A stretch of DNA of 64,000 nt from JAKEFM01 sp035695825. Its GTDB lineage: Bacteria > Planctomycetota > UBA1135 > JAKEFM01. The DNA lies in NCBI GenBank assembly GCA_035695825.1, contig DASRRH010000023.1, positions 28,588-92,587 on the forward strand. The letters are read 5' to 3'. Below are positions 51,111-59,754 of this stretch, in pieces (the first letter of the stretch is position 1; every line of letters starts with the position of its first letter). The position numbers and the translations under genes are program-made. A model generated the notes under the pieces. That model was not told where the DNA came from, did not search any database, and saw nothing but the letters and a program-made list of their open reading frames with translations.

Positions 51111-52471
51111 CCTCTCCCCGCCGGCGAAAGCGCGCTCCTGCCGCTCGCTGCACTGCTTACGAGCGTGCGGGGTTCTCCCGTCTGGACCCCCCCTCCCGGC
51201 AGCGAGGAGCAACCAGAAGCCGCGAAAAGACGCTCGGAGGGGTAAGCCACGGGGTAAGCGCCGGACTCGGGCGGAGGCGGGTCGAGCGGAAGGGCGGAGG
51301 GGATCTTCTCGACGGCCCCGCGGAGGTCCAGCAACGCGAGGTCGGTGTAGGCCCGCATGGTGAGGTCTACGGACGAGTGCCGCGCGAGGGCCTGCGCGAT
51401 GCGGGGGTGGACGCCGGCTGCGACGAGTCTCGAGACGAAGGTCCCCCGGAGGGAGTGGAAGTCCACCACGCGCCCGGACTCGTCCTTCTGGGCGACGCCC
51501 GCGACGAGGAGGTCCCGCCGGAGCGTGCGCGTCGTCGGCATCGTGGCAGGGGGGAACACTAGGGCCGTCGCCGGTTGCGAAGGACTTGCGCTGCGCTTCT
51601 CCTGGAGAGCCCTGAGGAGGTCCGCCCGTAGCGGCACGCTCTGGTCCCGGCGCGACTTCGCCGAGGCCGCCGGGATGTTCACCCGCCCCGCGTCGAAGTC
51701 GAGGTCCACCCAGCGGAGGCGGGACAGCTCCCCTCGGCGGAGCCCGGTACTCGCAGCGAAGGCGTAGAGCAGGGCTCGCGCCTCGCCCAGGGCCCTCAGG
51801 CGCTTCTCTTCCTTCGGGGAGACCCCGACCCTCGTCCGACCCTGTTTCGCCTCCTCCAGGGGCCGCCGGCGGGCCGCTTCGACCAGCGAGGAGAGCTCCT
51901 CGAGGGTGAGCGCACGGCGGACGTACTTGCGGTCCGTCAGCTCGTTCAGGGTGGCGATCCCCTCGAAGGGGTCGAACGCGATCCGGCGGGACCGGAGGAG
52001 CCACCTTCCGAACTGCCGTAGGGCCTGTCCCCGCCGGTTTACGGAGCGAGCCGAGAGACCGGCCGCGCGGAACTCGGCGAGCCACGCGGTCGCGCGGGCA
52101 GCGTCGAGGTCCCCGAGAGTCTCGGCCCGAGTTGCCGCGAGGAAGGCCCTGAGGCAGGCGAGCCGGTCCACCCTGTGCCCCGAGGTAACCCCGCGCGCCC
52201 CGAGGTGCGTCCCGAACTCCTCGACGTGCTGGGCGAGGGGGCGCCTCCGGTGCTCCTCGAACGGGTCCACGACCCCCGCGTTCCGCATCTCCGCGGCGCG
52301 GACGATCTCCGCGGCCTTCAGCTCCGCGGCGCGGCGGTCTCGGACCCCGAGCGATAGCTCCCGGCGCTTACCCCCGATCGAGAATCGGAGGCACCATGTC
52401 CGACCGCGCTTCCGCTTCAGCTTCCCGGTCGCGGGGTCCCGTTTGGTCCACGTCGGCTGGTAGAGGCGCAT
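51047..52471 (-). CDS. Tyrosine integrase of a tRNA-Gly island
   Basis: This encodes 474 residues. The N-terminal part has an Arm-type DNA-binding section (RTWCLRFSIGGKRRELSLGV), then a SAM-like core-binding domain (about 95-185). The catalytic domain keeps Arg in STGLRRGELSRL, HSLRGTF (H-x-x-R), LARHSSVDLTM and the nucleophile Tyr in MRAYTDL. The real protein function ends near Leu-Asp-Leu-Arg; the final 60 residues are Gly/Ser/Pro-rich, and the last codons (THDNRLGKPALYR) are read from the tRNA's complementary strand. This shows that the integrase sits directly at the attachment site and gained its C-terminus from the tRNA upon integration. Confidence 0.93.
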   Translation of the reverse strand: MRLYQPTWTKRDPATGKLKRKRGRTWCLRFSIGGKRRELSLGVRDRRAAELKAAEIVRAAEMRNAGVVDPFEEHRRRPLAQHVEEFGTHLGARGVTSGHRVDRLACLRAFLAATRAETLGDLDAARATAWLAEFRAAGLSARSVNRRGQALRQFGRWLLRSRRIAFDPFEGIATLNELTDRKYVRRALTLEELSSLVEAARRRPLEEAKQGRTRVGVSPKEEKRLRALGEARALLYAFAASTGLRRGELSRLRWVDLDFDAGRVNIPAASAKSRRDQSVPLRADLLRALQEKRSASPSQPATALVFPPATMPTTRTLRRDLLVAGVAQKDESGRVVDFHSLRGTFVSRLVAAGVHPRIAQALARHSSVDLTMRAYTDLALLDLRGAVEKIPSALPLDPPPPESGAYPVAYPSERLFAASGCSSLPGGGVQTGEPRTLVSSAASGRSALSPAGRGGAGDGDRTHDNRLGKPALYR

Positions 52472-52563
52472 GGGCTACCGTCCATCCATTCCGTGTCGCG
52501 AACTGCCAGGAGTCGGGGCAAGGGTACGACGGGTCGTTCCCTGGGGGTAGGAGTGCAGACGCC

Positions 52564-54945
52564 TCATCCTGCCTCCGCCCCGGGACCTGGCGGGTGGCAG
52601 CGGCGACACCGGTACTCCCCGCAGAGGGCCCACCACACCTCCCGAGACCCACATACGCGGCAGCCGTCCGCAGACACGGGTGCCGTAACCGCAACACCGC
52701 CACAACCCAGGGAATCCGGGCTTTCCGGAGAAGCCTCCGAAGTGCCACGGCCGGGGGCTGGGGCGGTCATGCTCTCGTCCCCCACCCCAGGGTTCTCCAG
52801 GCGTGTGGCGCTGTGGCGGGTCGGAGCGCCCCCTTCCGGGAGGTAGCGCCCCCAGGGGTCCTCGAAGTCCGCGCGATGGTACCCCTTGGGGGTACGACCA
52901 CCCGGGAGGCGGATGGACCTGGGCACGATGCCGAAGGGTCTGAGGAGGCGCGCGACGGCCGGCGGGGTGATCGGCCTTCGCACTCGGCCCCATTCCGCCC
53001 ACGGACGCTCTTCCATCGCCGCCAGGGCCTCTGCGACCTCCTGGGAAGGTAGGCGGTCGGCGCCTCGCGTCTCGAACAGGTTGCGGAGGTCACCGAGAAG
53101 GCGCACGCCGATCGAGCCATCCTCCTCCCCTCGCTCGGCGGAGAGCGCGATCGCCGCTTCCCGCGCACGCTCGGGCCAGGCGTCGCCAGCGGCGTCGGCG
53201 ATCGCGAGGAGGGGTTCCCACCCGTCCGCGGCCCGATCGTCCAGGGCCTCGGGCAGGGCAGGCCGAGCCCGGAGCAACTCTGCCTCGTGGTCGCGGGCCC
53301 ACCTAGCCAGCTTCTTTCGGAGCGTCGTAGTCTCCTGCCGGAACTCGGCGAGTCTCATCCGGGCGACCGATTCGGCCCTAGCCTTGCGCCGCATTGGGAT
53401 CACGATGGATCGATCCCTCACCGTGTCCGGCAGGTTTCCGATCGCCGCGAGGGCGACCGGCCCGAACACCGAGAACGCCCGCGGCTCGAAGTCCTCGCCC
53501 ACCGTGCGGAGGACCGAGCCCCCGCGCCGCTGCCCCGCGTTGAGGAGCCCTCGCAGTCCCTCGGCACCATTTAGGAGCGCGTCCCCTTCGTCCACGAGCA
53601 GCGTGGGCTTGTAGCGTTCAACGGCCCGGAACAGCGCCGGGGGCGTGAGGTTCTCCGTCGAGAGCGGCCTGTTGACGAGTCCAGCGAGCACTTCAAGCAC
53701 GCGAGACTTGCCGCACCGCTTGGTCGGGCCCGTGACGCTCAGGCGGGGAGAGAAGTCGGCCCCAGCTTCCCATGTGTAGGTATGGGGAACCCACAGGGCG
53801 AGCGCCTCGGGCGCGTGAGGGGGGAGAACGACGTACTTCCGAAACGTTGCGTCGAGCTCGTCGAGAAGCGCGGCGCCATCGACCGGCTCCGGCCACGGCA
53901 CTGGGGACTCCAGCTCGAGGGCCTGCCCCTGCTTCCCCCCCTCCTCGGCAGGCGCACCCCCCTGCTTCCCGAGGGCCGCGTCCACCATCGCGACCGGTGA
54001 TCCCACGCCAGCAGCGCGAAGTCGGCTCACCGCTTGCTCGCGGAGCACCGTCCGTCGTAGAGGAGTGGCCTCCTTCGCGACGGTGCCGAGGCTGCCGAGG
54101 ATCGTTTCGAGGCGCTCGCCCGAGACCGGGGCCTTGAGGCCTGCGAACCCCGAGGCGTCGAGCACCACGTCCACGGATGCCTCGGGCGGATAGCCGGCGA
54201 CCGACCCCGCGATCCGGGTCACCTCGGTCGCCTCAAGAGGGGGACGGCACCGGTACTCGTTCTCGACGAGGAGCGCGGACCGGATCGCCTCCTCGGTCAT
54301 GCGGCGTCGGCGCATCGTCCCCGCGAGAGAGGCGAGAGTCGCGTTCCGCTCTCCCTCGACGATTGCGCCTGCGGCGTTCTCCCCGGGGATCGCCGCGCCA
54401 CCCCGCGGTGACCCCGACGCGATCAGGTCGAGCAACCAAGCCGGCCACGGGGCGAGGGGTCCGTCCTCTGGATAGTGCGCCACCTCCCAGGCGTAAGGGC
54501 GGCCGGACGGATGGACCGAAGCGGGCGCCACGATGTAGCCGCCGTCCGCGCGTACGTCGAGCCCCGGAGCAAACCTGACAGCGTTCCGCAGCCCCTCCCG
54601 GTGCACGAAGAACAGGTGCCTCCCCCCTCCTCCGGTGAGGGCCTCCCACGTCGAGGGAATGGGACCGTGCGCTCGTTCGAGCGCGGCGAGTGACGCCGCA
54701 CCCTCTTCTCCGTCCACGTCGAGAACGTCGAAGCCGGCCGCCCCTCCCGTCACGATTCCGATGTTCGAATCGGGCTGGGATGCCCACCACCCGAGGATTG
54801 TCTTGGCGTCCGTGATCGCGTCGCGCAGGCCGTGGGGGACGAGGGTTCCGTGGGGGCGCTTGCCTCTCGGTTCAAGGGGCAGCACGGGCCAGCCCCGCGC
54901 CGCGTACCCGAGGGCGGTGTCGAGCAGCGAGTTCAGACTCCCCAT
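52564..54945 (-). CDS. Prim-pol/DUF3631 replication protein of the island
   Basis: This encodes 793 residues from ATG 54945. The N-terminal prim-pol domain (about 5-190) shows GWPVLPLEPRGKRP, FDVLDVDGEEG (metal acids) and GGGGRHLFFVH. A primase C-terminal helical part (RRRRMTEEAIRSALLVENEY) follows. The middle is a DUF3631-type helicase-like ATPase, with VTGPTKRCGKSRVLEVLAGL as Walker A and KPTLLVDEGDALLNG as Walker B. The end has a zinc ribbon (CRVCGSREVWWALCGEYRCR). Such proteins start replication of integrated plasmids and satellites. A start at 55017 is possible but would overlap the upstream gene. Confidence 0.88.
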   Translation of the reverse strand: MGSLNSLLDTALGYAARGWPVLPLEPRGKRPHGTLVPHGLRDAITDAKTILGWWASQPDSNIGIVTGGAAGFDVLDVDGEEGAASLAALERAHGPIPSTWEALTGGGGRHLFFVHREGLRNAVRFAPGLDVRADGGYIVAPASVHPSGRPYAWEVAHYPEDGPLAPWPAWLLDLIASGSPRGGAAIPGENAAGAIVEGERNATLASLAGTMRRRRMTEEAIRSALLVENEYRCRPPLEATEVTRIAGSVAGYPPEASVDVVLDASGFAGLKAPVSGERLETILGSLGTVAKEATPLRRTVLREQAVSRLRAAGVGSPVAMVDAALGKQGGAPAEEGGKQGQALELESPVPWPEPVDGAALLDELDATFRKYVVLPPHAPEALALWVPHTYTWEAGADFSPRLSVTGPTKRCGKSRVLEVLAGLVNRPLSTENLTPPALFRAVERYKPTLLVDEGDALLNGAEGLRGLLNAGQRRGGSVLRTVGEDFEPRAFSVFGPVALAAIGNLPDTVRDRSIVIPMRRKARAESVARMRLAEFRQETTTLRKKLARWARDHEAELLRARPALPEALDDRAADGWEPLLAIADAAGDAWPERAREAAIALSAERGEEDGSIGVRLLGDLRNLFETRGADRLPSQEVAEALAAMEERPWAEWGRVRRPITPPAVARLLRPFGIVPRSIRLPGGRTPKGYHRADFEDPWGRYLPEGGAPTRHSATRLENPGVGDESMTAPAPGRGTSEASPESPDSLGCGGVAVTAPVSADGCRVCGSREVWWALCGEYRCRRCHPPGPGAEAG

Positions 54946-54964
54946 GGGGCCTTCGCCCTCATCC

Positions 54965-55183
54965 TCACGAGCTCCGCCGCGAGGCGATGTAGGCCGCGAG
55001 GTCCGATTCGGCGACAAGGACCCGCCGCGCGGTGGGGCGGACCGTCGGAAGCTTGCCGAGTGCCACGAGCGTCCGGAGCGAACGGAGGGAGATCCGAAGC
55101 ACCGCCGCAGCCTCGGGGAGGGAGAGCAAGCGGGGAGACCCTGGAGAACTTGACCGGCTGGTCGCGTCGTCTAGAGCGCCCAC
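54965..55183 (-). CDS. Excisionase-type HTH protein
   Basis: This encodes 72 residues from GTG 55183, overlapping the preceding gene by 13 bases. RLLSLPEAAAVLRISLRSLR and TLVALGKLPTVRPTARRVLV form a winged HTH_17 unit, ending ESDLAAYIASRRSS. Small proteins like this act as excisionase/recombination directionality factors or repressors. It lies between another HTH gene and the prim-pol gene of the island. Confidence 0.8.
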   Translation of the reverse strand: MGALDDATSRSSSPGSPRLLSLPEAAAVLRISLRSLRTLVALGKLPTVRPTARRVLVAESDLAAYIASRRSS

Positions 55184-55461
55184 GGTCGTCGCCTCCGCGC
55201 CCCTCCCTCTCCTCGCCCCGGACGGGGGGACGGGCTCGTTCCGGCCGTCACCCTCGCCAGAACGCGACGCCCCGGCGCGGGCTTCAAGGCGGTCTCCGCA
55301 GCCACCCGACGGAGCTGTTCGACGTCTTTCGGCCGCCAGATGTACTGGCGAGCCCCATCCACCTCGGGCCGGACGCGGCCCGTTGCGAGAGCCCACCGGA
55401 TCCGCGCGAAGGAGATGCCCGTCATCCGGGCAACCTCGCCGGTGCGAAGAAACTTGATCAT
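55171..55461 (-). CDS. MerR-like HTH protein
   Basis: This encodes 96 residues. The first 55 (RTGEVARMTGISFARIRWAL, then ATGRVRPEVDGARQYIWRPK) form a MerR-type winged helix-turn-helix. The rest is a basic, Arg/Gly/Pro-rich tail without structure. There is no effector domain, so it is probably a small island regulator or excisionase. It is the first gene of the leftward replication operon. Confidence 0.75.
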   Translation of the reverse strand: MIKFLRTGEVARMTGISFARIRWALATGRVRPEVDGARQYIWRPKDVEQLRRVAAETALKPAPGRRVLARVTAGTSPSPRPGRGEGGARRRRPWAL

Positions 55462-55764
55462 CGTCGGTCTCCTTGGTCGCTAGGCCGGGCCCGTACTCGC
55501 GTCCGGACCGGACGAGGCGACCGTTCTCACGCAACCCTCTTTCGTGGAACGCCTCGTGCGAACGACCCCAGACGCGATCCAAGATCATCCAAGATGAAGT
55601 GGTAAAACTTCCTAACGACGTTGACGGAAAGTACTTACGCCCACAGGCTTCCTCGCTCGGAGGCTTGGCTTGATGGTGATCTGATCCACCAGCTTGTTTC
55701 TCTCCTGGCGGGTCGCTGGGTGACGGCCCCGGAGAGCACGCAGGGTCGATGCCGAAGGGTGATC
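55462..55764. other. Island control region with short direct repeats
   Basis: No gene is visible in this divergent gap. ATCCAAGAT occurs twice, one base apart (55577-55585 and 55587-55595). The next 60 bases (for example AAGTGGTAAAACTTCC) are much less GC-rich than the rest. The gap must hold the promoter for the leftward HTH/prim-pol operon and could be the island's origin or control site. Confidence 0.5.
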
Positions 55765-55805
55765 TTGACCTGAGATACCCGCGCTTGGATAATGCGAACG
55801 CATTA
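55765..55805 (+). promoter_or_regulatory. Sigma-70 promoter with overlapping operator
   Basis: TTGACC (55765-55770) and GATAAT (55788-55793) are separated by exactly 17 bases. The inverted repeat TAATGCG-AA-CGCATTA (55790-55805) overlaps the -10 and probable start point. The gene just downstream encodes a ribbon-helix-helix protein, so autorepression is likely. Confidence 0.75.
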
Positions 55806-55819
55806 CAATCGCCTTTTCG

Positions 55820-56098
55820 ATGAAGGCCGCACAGTCCTTCTTCAGATTCCGGCCGCGTTCCCCCGAGGCGATGGAATCGCTCGTGGTCCGCGTTCCCGCT
55901 TCCCTCACGCACGCGCTCGACGCGCTCGCCTCGATCTACGAGACGATCCGCTCCGAAGTCGTCCGCGAGCTCCTCGCGCGGGGGGTTGCGCAGGCTCGCA
56001 AGGAGATGAACCCCGAACGCAAGGCCGCCTTCGAGAAGACCCTCCGCACACTCGAGTCTGAACGGAAGCCCCGCCCAAGGAAGGAGGGCCGCCGATGA
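55820..56098 (+). CDS. Ribbon-helix-helix regulator of the recombinase
   Basis: This encodes 92 residues. SLVVRVPASLTHALDALASI plus RSEVVRELLARGVAQARKEM is a ribbon-helix-helix domain; the last 30 residues are highly basic. A second possible start is the Met at 55871, which begins directly at the strand; the promoter position allows either. Its stop overlaps the recombinase start (ATGA), so the two are made together. It probably binds the inverted repeat over its own promoter. Confidence 0.8.
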   Translation: MKAAQSFFRFRPRSPEAMESLVVRVPASLTHALDALASIYETIRSEVVRELLARGVAQARKEMNPERKAAFEKTLRTLESERKPRPRKEGRR

Positions 56099-57048
56099 AC
56101 CCGCTCCCCGTCCCCGCTTCCACCGTTCCGGATGTCGCGCCGGCGAGCGTCCGCGAGCTCCTCGAGTCGTTCCTCTCTCGGCGCTCCCCCCGGACGCGGG
56201 AGGCCTACGGGAAGGACCTCGACGACTTCGGCTCCTTCATCCGGGTCGCCTCCCGCGAAGAGGCCCTCCGTTCTCTCCTCGGACGTGACGCCGCTACGGC
56301 GAACGCCCTCGCCCTTCGCTACAAGGCCTCCCTCCTCGAGCGGGGCCTCGCGCCCGCGACCCTGAATCGACGCCTCTCGGCGCTCCGGTCCGTCGTAGCG
56401 CTCGCCCGGCTCGTCGGCCTCGCGTCCTTCCGGCTCGAGGTTCCGGGCGAGAAGGCGGAGCCGTACCGCGACACTCGCGGGCCGGGTCGCTCCGGGATCG
56501 AGCGCGTCCTCGCTGCCGTCGAGGGGGACGATCTCCGGGCCCGTCGCGACCGCGCGATCCTCCGTCTCCTCTGGGACCTCGCGCTTCGCCGGGGGGAGAT
56601 CGCATCATTGCGGTTCGCCGACCTCGACCTCGCGGGAAGGCGCCTCGCGGTTCTGGGGAAGGGCCGTTCCTCGAGGGAGTTCCTCGATCTACCCGCTCCG
56701 ACCTCGGCCACCCTGGAGGCGTACTTGGAGCAGCTCCCTCTCTCCCCTTCTCCCGATCTCCCGCTCTTCTGCGCCCTCGACAACGCCCACTTCGGAACAG
56801 GGCTCTCGGCGGATGGGATCGCCGACCTCCTCGAGCGGCTCGCTGTCCGCGCCCAGCTCCCGGGTCGCCTCTCCCCGCACCGAATCCGCCACGCGTCGAT
56901 CACCGCAGCCCTGGACCTCACGGGAGGGGACGTCCGCACAGTCCGGGCGTTCTCTCGACACGCACGCGTTGAGACGGTGCTTCGCTACGACGACCGGCGT
57001 CGGGACGCGGCGGGGAAGGTCGCCGCGCTGGTGGCCGGAACGGTCTAG
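56095..57048 (+). CDS. Second tyrosine recombinase (XerC/D-like)
   Basis: This encodes 317 residues. The N-terminal SAM-like domain (ESFLSRRSPRTREAYGKDLD, then LNRRLSALRSVVALARLVGL) and C-terminal catalytic domain are complete. Catalytic residues: Arg in LALRRGEIASLRF, HRIRH (H-x-x-R), FSRHARVET and Tyr in VLRYDDRR. It is shorter than the tRNA-linked integrase and lacks its arm-binding domain, like resolvase-type enzymes of plasmids. Coupling to an RHH regulator supports a self-contained recombination module, for example dimer resolution. Confidence 0.9.
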   Translation: MNPLPVPASTVPDVAPASVRELLESFLSRRSPRTREAYGKDLDDFGSFIRVASREEALRSLLGRDAATANALALRYKASLLERGLAPATLNRRLSALRSVVALARLVGLASFRLEVPGEKAEPYRDTRGPGRSGIERVLAAVEGDDLRARRDRAILRLLWDLALRRGEIASLRFADLDLAGRRLAVLGKGRSSREFLDLPAPTSATLEAYLEQLPLSPSPDLPLFCALDNAHFGTGLSADGIADLLERLAVRAQLPGRLSPHRIRHASITAALDLTGGDVRTVRAFSRHARVETVLRYDDRRRDAAGKVAALVAGTV

Positions 57049-57341
57049 CGACGGTCTAGCGGCAGATGACCCCGGATTCCCCCCTCTCCCGCCGCAAGTC
57101 GGGATCTGAGAAGCGGCGGCCGCGAAGGCGCTACGGCTCGGTAACCGTTTTGGAGGCAAGTACGCTGGGCCATCCTCCCCGGAAGGCCGTCCTCCTCAGA
57201 CAGGCCGACGCCACCCTGGAGCTTGCGTGCGCCGCCGAACACGTTCGTGACCCTGCCCTCGCGCGGCTCGTCGAGGTAGCCGAGCTGCGCCTCGGTCGCC
57301 CGAGGCTGGCGCTCGGTCGGCTGCTCGGCCATCCGCCGCAT
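57045..57341 (-). CDS. Possible small protein, low support
   Basis: A 98-codon frame from ATG 57341 ends at a TAG overlapping the recombinase's 3' end. The product (MAEQPTERQPRATEAQLGYL, then GRVTNVFGGARKLQGGVGLS) has a protein-like mixture at first, but the end is Arg/Pro-rich noise. No gene lies on the other strand, so it is not a shadow. No family is recognised and the ribosome site is poor. Confidence 0.22.
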   Translation of the reverse strand: MRRMAEQPTERQPRATEAQLGYLDEPREGRVTNVFGGARKLQGGVGLSEEDGLPGRMAQRTCLQNGYRAVAPSRPPLLRSRLAAGEGGIRGHLPLDRR

Positions 57342-57601
57342 GACCGCTCTTCCGGAACGGGAAGTCCACCGTCCCGGAGGTGGGGAGAGCGCCCGCCTGA
57401 AAGGACGGGGGAAAGGAGGAGGTGCTTCTTGCGCCCCCCGCGGGGCCCGATGAGGCAGTGCAGGGGGCAGCCCTGGGCTTGCCGGGCATTGTGTGCGGAG
57501 TCCTCGACCGCCGCAAGCGGCCGGGAGCCGCCGCAGTGACGATGATGAAGCGAACTCGTCGTGCCGGCCGGCGACCGAGCCCGAAGTGCGGCGCAGCGCG
57601 C
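57049..57601. other. Region between recombinase and FG-GAP gene
   Basis: CGGTCTAGCG is repeated in tandem around the recombinase stop codon (57041-57060), which might be a recombination core. The stretch also has the left FG-GAP flank repeat (57408-57500). Apart from the weak 98-codon frame above, I see no gene. Confidence 0.4.
57408..57500 (+). repeat. 92-bp imperfect direct repeat, left copy
   Basis: This matches 59588-59679 in the same orientation. Shared blocks include GGTGCTTCTTGCGCCCC, GCGGGGCCCGATGAGGC and GCAGCCCTGGGCTTGCCGGG. The copies enclose the FG-GAP gene at 57602-59389, one on each side within 200 bases. Confidence 0.8.
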
Positions 57602-59389
57602 CTACAAAACGAGGATCTGTAATCCCTGTGACAGGGCTCCGGGCAGTATTGAGGGCCCGGGGTCGACGACGTACCACTGGAGGTACGCGAGTTGTCCTAC
57701 CAGCGCGGCGGTCGACGGAACGGGGAGAGCGATCGTTGCCACTCCCGCCCCCGCCCCCGTCCCGGTCGTGCCCACACCGAGAAGGGCATCTGGAGAGACG
57801 AGCAGCGAGCAGCCCCCCAGCCCGGCGAAGCTCAAGCTGAGGGGTAGCGGGCTGCCCGCCCAGTTAGTCGAAGATGTGCCGACGATAAGGATCGCCACGG
57901 ATCCGCCCACCGCGTTCGATACGGTGGCCCCGAACGCAGCGTTACCGACGTTCGGCACGCCGCCTACCGTCCCGATCGCGGGCACGAACCCGCCGCTCCC
58001 GGCGCATCCCGTTCCGAAGGGAGTGACCCCTGCGGCGTTGTCGAAGGAGGCCACTTGAGCGAACCCGACGTCGGGAAGGCCTGCCACGATCGCCCTGGGG
58101 GCCCCCACCAACACGTCCGCCTTCCCGTCGCCGTTCAGGTCTCCTGCGATTGCCACCGAAGTTCCGAACCGGTCCCCGGCAGCGGCAGGTGCGGGTGGGC
58201 TCGTTCCGATGAAGGAATACAGGCTCGCACCCGTGGCACCGGTGAAGACGAACGTCGCTCCTGCATCCACTAGCCCGAGCGGGTCGGCGAGCGGCGCTCC
58301 CACGACCACATCTAGCGATCCGTCCCCGTTTACGTCGCCTCCTCCCGCTACAGCGGATCCAAAGCCGCCCGTCTCGAACGATCCATATAGCATCTGGAGA
58401 AGCGATCCTGAAACTCCGGAGAAGACCCTTACGTAGGGAACGCCCCCGCCCGACGTCCCGAGCTGTCTGGGGGCGCCGATGATGACGTCGGGCACGCCGT
58501 CCGAGTTCAAGTCGCCGCCACTGGCGAGCGAAGAGCCGAAATTGTCGCCACCAGCCACGCCACCGAACGTCAGGACCACGCTTCCGGTCGACCCGGAGAA
58601 GGCGGTTGCCTGGCCGCCGCCGGAATTCGGCCATCCGACGAGGATCTCCGAGATGCCATCGCCGTTCAGGTCCCCCGCGCTGGCCGTCGAGCTACCGAAC
58701 TGGGAGAATGATCCCGTACCAAACGTCGGCGTCCCGTTCAGTGCGAAGAGAACACCTCCGGTGCCCCCCGAGTAGACTGTCGCTTGGCCGGCGAAGGGCG
58801 CGCCGGCCACATTCGTCCCGGGGGCCCCGATGACGAAGTCTGCCTTACCATCAGAGTTCAGGTCCCCGACGCCCGCAACGGCAAAGCCGAAGTTCTGACT
58901 GGTGGCCGTTCCGGCGAACGTGAAGAGGGCCGCTCCGCTCGTGCCTGAGACTACCTTTGCATAGCCAACCGAGAACACCGGCCCCTGCATCGCGTCTGGG
59001 GCTCCCACCAGCAGGTCGGGCACGCCGTCGCCGTTCACGTCGCCGGCCCCGGCGACGGCGCCGCCGAATCGGTCCAGTGGGGCCACGCCGATCAGGGTGA
59101 AGATAGGTAGCCCGGTGGCGCCGGAGAAGAGCATCGCCTGACCGGCGGTGGCAAGACCGAATGGGCTCGCGCCGGGCATCCCCACGAGGAGATCGGTGGC
59201 CCCGTCGCCGTTCACGTCGCCTACTGCCGCGACGGAGTTACCGCACTGCGCGCTCGGCCCGTTGCCGGTGAACAGGAACAGCTGACTCTGCGCGCTGAGG
59301 CTTGCTCCCGGCACGAGGAGGGTGAACGCGAGAAGCGCGAAGGGAAGGACGGTGCCGCTCTTGCACGGGGTTCGAAGATGGGCGCTCAT
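57602..59389 (-). CDS. Secreted seven-bladed FG-GAP protein of the island
   Basis: This encodes 595 residues from ATG 59389, eight bases after GGAGG. A signal peptide ends at SLSAQS (about 1-38). Seven FG-GAP units follow, with calcium loops such as GDVNGDGATD, GDLNSDGKAD and GDVNGDGSLD. The tail from FGTGCAGSGGFVPAIGTVGG to LQWYVVDPGPSILPG is the same domain as in the protein at 11572-13437. The two proteins share domain plan but not close sequence. It is enclosed by a pair of direct repeats and lies between a recombinase and the defence-like genes. Confidence 0.88.
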   Translation of the reverse strand: MSAHLRTPCKSGTVLPFALLAFTLLVPGASLSAQSQLFLFTGNGPSAQCGNSVAAVGDVNGDGATDLLVGMPGASPFGLATAGQAMLFSGATGLPIFTLIGVAPLDRFGGAVAGAGDVNGDGVPDLLVGAPDAMQGPVFSVGYAKVVSGTSGAALFTFAGTATSQNFGFAVAGVGDLNSDGKADFVIGAPGTNVAGAPFAGQATVYSGGTGGVLFALNGTPTFGTGSFSQFGSSTASAGDLNGDGISEILVGWPNSGGGQATAFSGSTGSVVLTFGGVAGGDNFGSSLASGGDLNSDGVPDVIIGAPRQLGTSGGGVPYVRVFSGVSGSLLQMLYGSFETGGFGSAVAGGGDVNGDGSLDVVVGAPLADPLGLVDAGATFVFTGATGASLYSFIGTSPPAPAAAGDRFGTSVAIAGDLNGDGKADVLVGAPRAIVAGLPDVGFAQVASFDNAAGVTPFGTGCAGSGGFVPAIGTVGGVPNVGNAAFGATVSNAVGGSVAILIVGTSSTNWAGSPLPLSLSFAGLGGCSLLVSPDALLGVGTTGTGAGAGVATIALPVPSTAALVGQLAYLQWYVVDPGPSILPGALSQGLQILVL

Positions 59390-59754
59390 TGCGACTCCCT
59401 CCGATTCCTTCACGGGATGCGGGGGAACGGTAGCACCCGAACCCTACGTGGGGAAGAGCGGCCCTGGAATGCCGCCGGAGCACAGTAGGGCAGAAAGTCC
59501 CGAGGAGTCTCTCCTCCCGGCCTGGCCTGCCGGCCGCGGCTCCGGTCCCTGGGGGGAGGGAAGAGGCCCAGGGAGAAGCGGGGAGTAGGGGAAAGGAGGA
59601 GGTGCTTCTTGCGCCCCTGCGGGGCCCGATGAGGCGAGCGGGCGCAGCCCTGGGCTTGCCGGGATGATGGCGGAGTCCGCGGGCCCGTCAACCGGGCGAG
59701 GGCGCCTGTGGAGGCTGATCCGACTGGGCGCCCCGTCGGAGGGTCCGGCGGGAC
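59390..59754. other. Region between FG-GAP gene and HEPN pseudogene
   Basis: This holds the right copy of the flank repeat and the FG-GAP gene's ribosome site. I see no gene in it. Confidence 0.5.
59588..59679 (+). repeat. 92-bp imperfect direct repeat, right copy
   Basis: This is the counterpart of 57408-57500. The GCGCCCCTGCGGGGC part of this copy can fold into a short hairpin. Orientation is the same as the left copy. Confidence 0.8.
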
